This document shows, in pieces, positions 58,588 to 64,000 of a DNA stretch of 64,000 nt. Within the stretch, counting starts at the first letter, position 1; the number at the start of each line of letters is the position of its first letter. The notes under the pieces are model-generated. The model was not told where the DNA came from. It worked only from the letters and a program-made list of their open reading frames with translations, and searched no databases. The DNA comes from Alloascoidea africana. Lineage: Eukaryota; Ascomycota; Alloascoideomycetes; Alloascoideales; Alloascoideaceae. The DNA is taken from positions 372,001 through 436,000 of the forward strand of contig JAKTTT010000001.1 of the NCBI GenBank assembly GCA_030581615.1, in the 5' to 3' direction. A program made the position numbers and the translations under genes.

Positions 58588-59836
58588 ATGGCATTGACAG
58601 CAGATGGCAGTGGCATTAGGCCGGTATGTGAAAGTCGTTGATGTCTCATTGACATTTTTTTTGTTTCTAACATTTGTTTAGTTCTTTGCCCAACTGATTC
58701 AAGATACAGAAATCAAGATTAATCAAAAGACCCAAAATCTACGTAGATTGGAAGCACAGCGTAATGCGCTTAACTCAAAAGTCAGAGCTTTGAAAGAGGA
58801 GTTAAAGCTGCTTCAAGAGCCTGGTTCATATGTTGGTGAAGTGGTCAAAGTTATGGGCAAGGAGAAGGTGCTTGTAAAGGTTCATCCTGAAGGGAAATAT
58901 GTCGTGAACATCACATCTGACATCGATATCAAAAAGATTTCACCAAGTTTAAGAGTCTGTTTGAGATCTGATAGCTATGATCTTCACCAGATTCTTCCAA
59001 ATAAGGTTGACCCTTTGGTGTCGCTTATGATGGTCGAAAAAGTCCCCGACTCTACCTACGACATGGTTGGTGGTCTTGATAAACAAATTAAAGAAATTAA
59101 AGAAGTCATTGAGTTACCCGTGAAGCACCCTGAACTATTTGAGTCATTAGGAATTGCCCAACCTAAAGGCGTAATCTTGTACGGACCGCCAGGCACAGGA
59201 AAGACCCTACTGGCAAGGGCGGTGGCTCATCACACAGAGTGCAAGTTCATCAGGGTTAGCGGTTCAGAACTGGTACAGAAATACATTGGTGAAGGAAGTC
59301 GGATGGTTCGAGAGCTCTTTATAATGGCACGAGAACATGCACCAAGTATTATATTTATGGATGAAATTGACTCAATTGGGTCTAGTCGAGTCGAGGGAAA
59401 CAGCGGTGGCGACTCTGAAGTACAAAGAACAATGTTGGAGTTGCTGAATCAATTGGATGGTTTTGAAACATCCAAGAATATAAAAATCATTATGGCAACC
59501 AATAGACTGGATATCCTCGACCCGGCATTGCTCCGTCCCGGGCGAATTGATAGAAAGATTGAGTTTCCCCCACCCACGCTAGAGGCCAGAACCGACATTT
59601 TGCGAATTCACTCCAGATCTATGAACTTGACAAGAGGTATTAATCTTCGCAAAATTGCCGAAAAGATGAACGGATGCTCTGGTGCTGAAGTAAAGGGTGT
59701 CTGTACCGAAGCAGGCATGTATGCTTTAAGAGAGCGTCGTGTTCATGTTACTCAGGAAGATTTTGAGTTGGCCGTTGCAAAGGTCATGTCTAAGAATGAA
59801 GAAGGGCAGGTCTCGTTGTCAAAGTTGTTCAAGTAG
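58588..59836 (+). CDS. RPT6: 26S proteasome regulatory ATPase Rpt6
   Basis: Exon 1 58588-58623 ([12 protein letters not shown]), intron 58624-58681 (58 nt, TCTAAC branch point), exon 2 58682-59836; 396 residues. Rpt6 is one of six AAA subunits of the 19S base that unfold and translocate substrates. Seen: N-terminal coiled coil ([18 protein letters not shown]), OB-fold segment [20 protein letters not shown], Walker A GPPGTGKT at 170-177, Walker B MDEID at about 238-242, arginine fingers in [11 protein letters not shown], and the C-terminal LSKLFK that contacts the 20S core. The motifs [20 protein letters not shown] and [12 protein letters not shown] identify Rpt6. CTG at 59210-59212 encodes the invariant Leu after GKTL. 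Confidence 0.97.
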
Positions 59837-60514
59837 TTTTGAGTTTTCAAGTCTATTTCAGTCCACTTTACTACTACATTTCGTTTGTAAGAAAAAGTGC
59901 TTACTGGATCAAGATTTGTTGTTAGAGTTGAAATATAGTCTTTCTCACTGTGCATTATCTACGACGACTAGTTTACTCTTGTAATTTCTAAGTCCAAGTT
60001 TTTGAATCTCATGATGCTCAGCGGAGCTGATGCTAGTCTCTTGTAAGGCGAGCAAGAGTTCATTAATTGACTTGAATATACGCTGAAATGCTTAGAAGTG
60101 GGAGGTAAATTTTACTCAAACAAAATCATCTCTTCCATAAAAGTAACCATTCACTTTAGATTTACATCTTGATTTGAGAACATTACAAATCCCGATCTTT
60201 CGATAATGAAAGAATATTCATGGGCATGCCTCTGTTGCGATTCTATATTCTCGGAAATGTTATCTCACTCTTGGTACAGAAGCAGAAAGTTGAAGCGAAG
60301 AAATTGCCTGTTCCAAACTAATAATTATAAAATGTTTTAATGATCACCCATGAAAATGATGGCCTCATCTTTTAAAAGATAAAGAAGGGGATGGTTAGAA
60401 TAAAAAAAGTACAGAAAGGCAGACTATGAACAAACTCCCAATCCTAGAACATTACTTCCCAAAACATAAACAGTAAATGAGTCCAGGCATGCTATATATA
60501 TAAATTGACCAATT
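59837..60514. other. convergent 3' region RPT6 / unknown mitochondrial protein gene
   Basis: About 680 bp of AT-rich DNA between converging genes. No further gene is supported. Confidence 0.5.
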
Positions 60515-61981
60515 TCAAACCCAAGATAAAACTCCATCCATATCAATTATTATCCCTTCGCTTCCTACTTTATCGCCTACCATTGGTTTATCACCATTGA
60601 GCCGCTTGATATTCTGAAGCACAAGAGCAGAAGAAACAGAGAGGGAAGGCTGAGGCCGTTCTTCAACAAAGCTCTCAATTTCAATGGCTGCTTTGTATAG
60701 AATCGAAAGGATTGGTATAAACTGTGGATATGGCGTTACAACACGACCTGAGGAGCAAGTCACTGGTTGGTTTGTACTAGGCTTTGGGATAAATTCGTCA
60801 AGCAATTGACAAAGTTCTGACACCAATACTGTGCTCACGCTCCGCCCCACATCTGCAATTTTTGCCTTTTGGCTAATTGTTCGCAGTCTCGACATTATTG
60901 AATTGTAAGTTTGTTTATCCAGTATTCTGCCTGTCTCTGCAGCGGGAGATGCGTTTTGGGTATCGTAAAGTATCGAAACTATCTTGAAAAACATGATTTG
61001 AGCCTCTGATAACAAAGGAGATCTGTTAACATCCTTCATTGCGAGTGAATTTTGAACCACAATTTGTCCCACATTTGGGTTTGAAATTGTAGATTCCCAT
61101 ATGAGTAATAAAGATCTAGAAATTCTGGAAAAAGAGAGTGCTGAATCAATAGCTGTTTTATCTGTTCTCGACGCATATGTAGACCATTTGTTTATGGCCA
61201 TCAGCATCTGGCCTGTTTGCTTGAAAGAAACGACAGCTCTCCAAAAGCCTCTCTCCGCCCCAATTGAAAGTAAGCCATTCTCTATTGAAACGAGATATTG
61301 CTGAATGTTAGGCTCTATTAATGATTTGGCCATTTCGAAATCTTTTAAACTCCAGTATTTTTGGGCAAGACTAATATTGAAATCAAGTTTATCTGCTTGA
61401 CTCCACCCAAGGTTTGAGGAGCCATCTCTATTTTGAATTTTTGAAACCATCTCATCTAAACCTCGAAGGAGAGGTGTGTGCAAAATCATGGTGGCGATGT
61501 AAGGGGTCAGCGTTCCACTATAGTAGAACTTGTTAAATATATCTACAATTTCCTTCTCTGATTCACATTCTCTTAATCTTGCTTTCAGTTTTGCCCCTCG
61601 TAATTCGATTATTGGTATGCTGCTTTTGCGATGATCCGTCTCCGTAAGCTTACTCTCACCGTCCAGGTTGAAACTGTAGAGGCTCATTTCCTGAATTGCA
61701 TCAAGACCTTGAAACAGAGATACAAAATGATTTGATACATCAGACTTGTTATTTTTACTTCCGGACTTTTTGTGTAGAATCTGGTCCAAGTCGTCAAGCA
61801 TCGAGTTTGAAATCAACTCAACTGCTTTATTCTTCTCCTTAGCAGTGATCGGGCCCGCATCCATAAACTTTAGTAAATTATATGCATTAGAAGCTGGCTT
61901 CCCTTTCCCTGAAACGGAGGAAAAGATCCTCTCTATATCGAGAAGCTTTTTTCTAGTCAGCAAGTTTGGTATAAATCGCAT
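60515..61981 (-). CDS. probable mitochondrial protein, unknown function
   Basis: 488 residues from the ATG at 61981; the frame extends six codons further only to a TTG. The N-terminus MRFIPNLLTRKKLLDIERIF is basic and amphipathic, like a mitochondrial presequence. The body is predicted to be mostly helical (for example LDFNISLAQKYWSLKDFEMAKSLI in two parts, RGFWRAVVSF, FKQTGQMLMAINKWS), with the loose spacing of helical-repeat proteins that handle mitochondrial RNA in yeasts. No PPR signature could be confirmed. No membrane span or catalytic motif was seen. The family is not recognised, so a role in mitochondrial gene expression is only a guess. The next gene, transcribed in the same direction, begins upstream of it. 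Confidence 0.75.
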   Translation of the reverse strand: MRFIPNLLTRKKLLDIERIFSSVSGKGKPASNAYNLLKFMDAGPITAKEKNKAVELISNSMLDDLDQILHKKSGSKNNKSDVSNHFVSLFQGLDAIQEMSLYSFNLDGESKLTETDHRKSSIPIIELRGAKLKARLRECESEKEIVDIFNKFYYSGTLTPYIATMILHTPLLRGLDEMVSKIQNRDGSSNLGWSQADKLDFNISLAQKYWSLKDFEMAKSLIEPNIQQYLVSIENGLLSIGAERGFWRAVVSFKQTGQMLMAINKWSTYASRTDKTAIDSALSFSRISRSLLLIWESTISNPNVGQIVVQNSLAMKDVNRSPLLSEAQIMFFKIVSILYDTQNASPAAETGRILDKQTYNSIMSRLRTISQKAKIADVGRSVSTVLVSELCQLLDEFIPKPSTNQPVTCSSGRVVTPYPQFIPILSILYKAAIEIESFVEERPQPSLSVSSALVLQNIKRLNGDKPMVGDKVGSEGIIIDMDGVLSWV

Positions 61982-62146
61982 GATGATTATAGTGGTCAAA
62001 AACTGGAAGACGTAGTGATGATGTCTTGAGTGTATGTAAATTACCCGGCTCTAGACCTTGGAAAGGCTTTACATGTTGAGCATAAAAGAGACGTATAGCA
62101 AGCTACTCTCAAAAGAGATCTACTAAATACATAAAAAGCAATCTAC

Positions 62147-64000
62147 TTAATAAGTAGGTTGGTTATTTGTATTCATCTCCTTAAGAAAAGAAGACGGATC
62201 GTTAAACAGCTCTCCCATGACCTGAACAAAGATATCTTCCTCAGCGTCAACTTCCATATTGTCAACTATTGTCGATCGCTGATTTGAGGAAGACTCGAGA
62301 AATGTGCTTCCTGTTTTTGTGCCATTGCTGTTATCTGTCAAAGGGCTAAGACCATTGATTTGGGAATAGTTGTCCATTTCAAAAATGCTATCCCAGAACG
62401 TGGCTTCCGTCGGAAGTTGATACGATAGTTGACTAGAAGAGCAATTGATAGGAGCCCCAAATGGGAGAAACGATTTTAAGTTACTTGACCCTTCATCAGA
62501 ATAGAAACTTGAATCTGAGATTTGATCGTGCTTCGGCAGCGGGCTCTCAGAATCAAGATTCGGTTCAAAGTCAAACAAAGATTTATCGACTCTGTCATCC
62601 ATAATATTAACCAAAATCCACAAGATATAGGAGAATCTCCAATTTCTGTAGTATCTTTTTGAGATGTTCTTTGTGGTTTTGTAAAACTCTTGGACATAGT
62701 ACATTAAAGGATTCTCAGATGCTCTGCGAAAGCCTTCACTATCGCTAAAAAGAGTAGGGATGAAGCTTTTTCCATTGTAAATGTTGTTCTCTCCGTTATT
62801 AAAGCTCAGAGGTTTGTATAGAAATTCAAGTGAAGGAACCGAATAGGAGTACTCTCTTGAGCTTCTTCGCACAAACACCGAAAGAATAAACTGTAAGGAC
62901 CGTTGCATTAACGTCATTATAACCGGAGCCATGACTGGGCAAGACTCCACACCAAATAAATCCTTATAGTTTCTCATAAATCTAAGTGAAAAGTGAAATA
63001 TAATCGTAGCTAATGAGCCTGCCAGGTTAAGATACTTGTTGCTCTTTTCAAGTTCCTGCCTGCCGCAGCTGAGAAACAGGGTATAGTAACACTGGTGGAT
63101 AGCTGCTGTTAGAATAAGATAATACTGAAAGTAAACAATTCTTCGAATTCGATCAATTAAAGGGTCAGTAGGGCAATAAGCTGAAACCTTTTTTGAAGTG
63201 ATTATCTCTGATATTGGAGGGAAGTTATCGTGTAAGAATTCTAGAATCTCAGAAGCAAACTTTTCCAAGTCCAATCTTCGAGGAGGATTCTCCAAATTCA
63301 AAATCTTGGTAATTCCACAACGAAACAGGCTTGAAATTCCAGACATTATTCTAAAAAACTTTACCTCTTCAATATAGCGAATATCGTTCTCCACTTCTTT
63401 AAACAATGATGGTGGTTTTGTGTTTGCAAACACTGTGTTGAAAGCTAACGGCCGTCCAAGATTCAGAGACTGTAAAGAATCAATTAGAAGAACATATGTC
63501 CAAGATCTTCTCCATGTGTATTTTTCCTTGTCACTCATGTGTAAATTAAAGACGTCAGGATCTACATGAAGGCCCAGTGTTGCTGCTGATTGACATATTC
63601 TTCCTAGCAAGATAGTGCTTTCTTCAATTTCTAGCCCATCTCCATCTTCGGGGGCCAATAAATGGTACATGCGTGTCAAAATGAGATAATTAACAGTCTG
63701 GATGTTTGTTCTTCTGCTCAGCGGATTACAAGATAACAATCTTTGCGACAGTTGAAGAAAAATAGCGCCAACGTTGACATTGTTTTCATATAACGGCAAA
63801 AGATATTCAAATCCATCTTCCATTGCATACCCTAAACCATCACTTTTTCGAACATCTTGAGGAAAAGGAATCATCATGTATGAAATCCTGAGAATCAGTA
63901 AGAACATGGCCAATGTGGTATAATCAGAGCTGTTTGAAGCAATGAACTTGTACCGGTTTTGACCACCTTCTTTAAAAATGCAAGTAACTCGTGCAAAGTC
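62147..64000 (-). CDS. fungal-specific transcription factor, middle and C-terminal part (partial)
   Basis: The frame is open from the right edge to a stop at 62147, 618 residues; the N-terminus lies outside. It contains the fungal transcription-factor middle homology domain: NIQTVNYLILTRMYHLLAPEDGDG, RICQSAATLGLHVDP and YTWRRSWTYVLLIDSLQSLNLGRP, typical of Zn2Cys6 regulators. The C-terminal 130 residues are Ser/Asn/Asp-rich and acidic (VDAEEDIFVQVMGELF), likely an activation region. The DNA-binding zinc cluster would be upstream of 64000 and cannot be confirmed here. The target pathway is unknown. Confidence 0.85.
   Translation of the reverse strand, partial: DFARVTCIFKEGGQNRYKFIASNSSDYTTLAMFLLILRISYMMIPFPQDVRKSDGLGYAMEDGFEYLLPLYENNVNVGAIFLQLSQRLLSCNPLSRRTNIQTVNYLILTRMYHLLAPEDGDGLEIEESTILLGRICQSAATLGLHVDPDVFNLHMSDKEKYTWRRSWTYVLLIDSLQSLNLGRPLAFNTVFANTKPPSLFKEVENDIRYIEEVKFFRIMSGISSLFRCGITKILNLENPPRRLDLEKFASEILEFLHDNFPPISEIITSKKVSAYCPTDPLIDRIRRIVYFQYYLILTAAIHQCYYTLFLSCGRQELEKSNKYLNLAGSLATIIFHFSLRFMRNYKDLFGVESCPVMAPVIMTLMQRSLQFILSVFVRRSSREYSYSVPSLEFLYKPLSFNNGENNIYNGKSFIPTLFSDSEGFRRASENPLMYYVQEFYKTTKNISKRYYRNWRFSYILWILVNIMDDRVDKSLFDFEPNLDSESPLPKHDQISDSSFYSDEGSSNLKSFLPFGAPINCSSSQLSYQLPTEATFWDSIFEMDNYSQINGLSPLTDNSNGTKTGSTFLESSSNQRSTIVDNMEVDAEEDIFVQVMGELFNDPSSFLKEMNTNNQPTY

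Overview
The window is nuclear DNA of a budding yeast (Saccharomycotina). It encodes an MNN4/LicD-type mannosylphosphorylation protein, an RPN4-type proteasome regulator, KAP114, FIS1, RPT6 and TAD1. Introns are frequent (GTATGT/GTAAGT-type donors, CTAAC-type branch points, many only 54-90 nt), which fits an intron-richer, early-diverging lineage better than the Saccharomyces group. CTG falls at an invariant leucine of RPT6, so CTG is read as Leu and the CUG-Ser and CUG-Ala clades are unlikely. The species was not identified.

Left part (1-20.6 kb): two diverged paralogs of a WRKY-GCM1/FAR1-like zinc-finger family lie on the minus strand about 5.6 kb apart, in long gene-free DNA. Then come RPS30 (intron directly after the ATG), divergently paired with the lysine methyltransferase gene EFM7, an MNN4-like gene, and a membrane-anchored S33 serine peptidase.

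Middle (20.6-32.3 kb): about 11.7 kb without a convincing gene. It holds two unrelated diverged tandem duplications (units of about 251 and 294 bp), decayed hexamer repeats and one weak two-exon gene candidate.

Right part (32.3-64 kb): compact and gene-dense. In order: a domesticated pogo/CENP-B-like transposase whose three acidic residues are gone; KAP114; a five-exon ankyrin gene; TAD1; a five-exon FIS1 with a 19-nt exon; a large glutamine-rich protein; an intron-bearing solitary histone H4; RPN4; a class III Old Yellow Enzyme; a divergent casein kinase 1; RPT6; a probable mitochondrial protein; and a fungal transcription factor cut by the window end. From about 27 to 37 kb, and within genes to about 46 kb, short tandem repeats, mostly of period 6 or 3, occur in both coding and non-coding DNA.

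The genes do not form one pathway. Local logic is visible in shared divergent promoters (RPS30/EFM7, KAP114/ankyrin, FIS1/Q-rich gene) and in RPN4 lying close to RPT6, a member of its expected target class. No tRNA, rRNA, CRISPR array, LTR element or intact transposon was recognised. All exon structures were read by eye.
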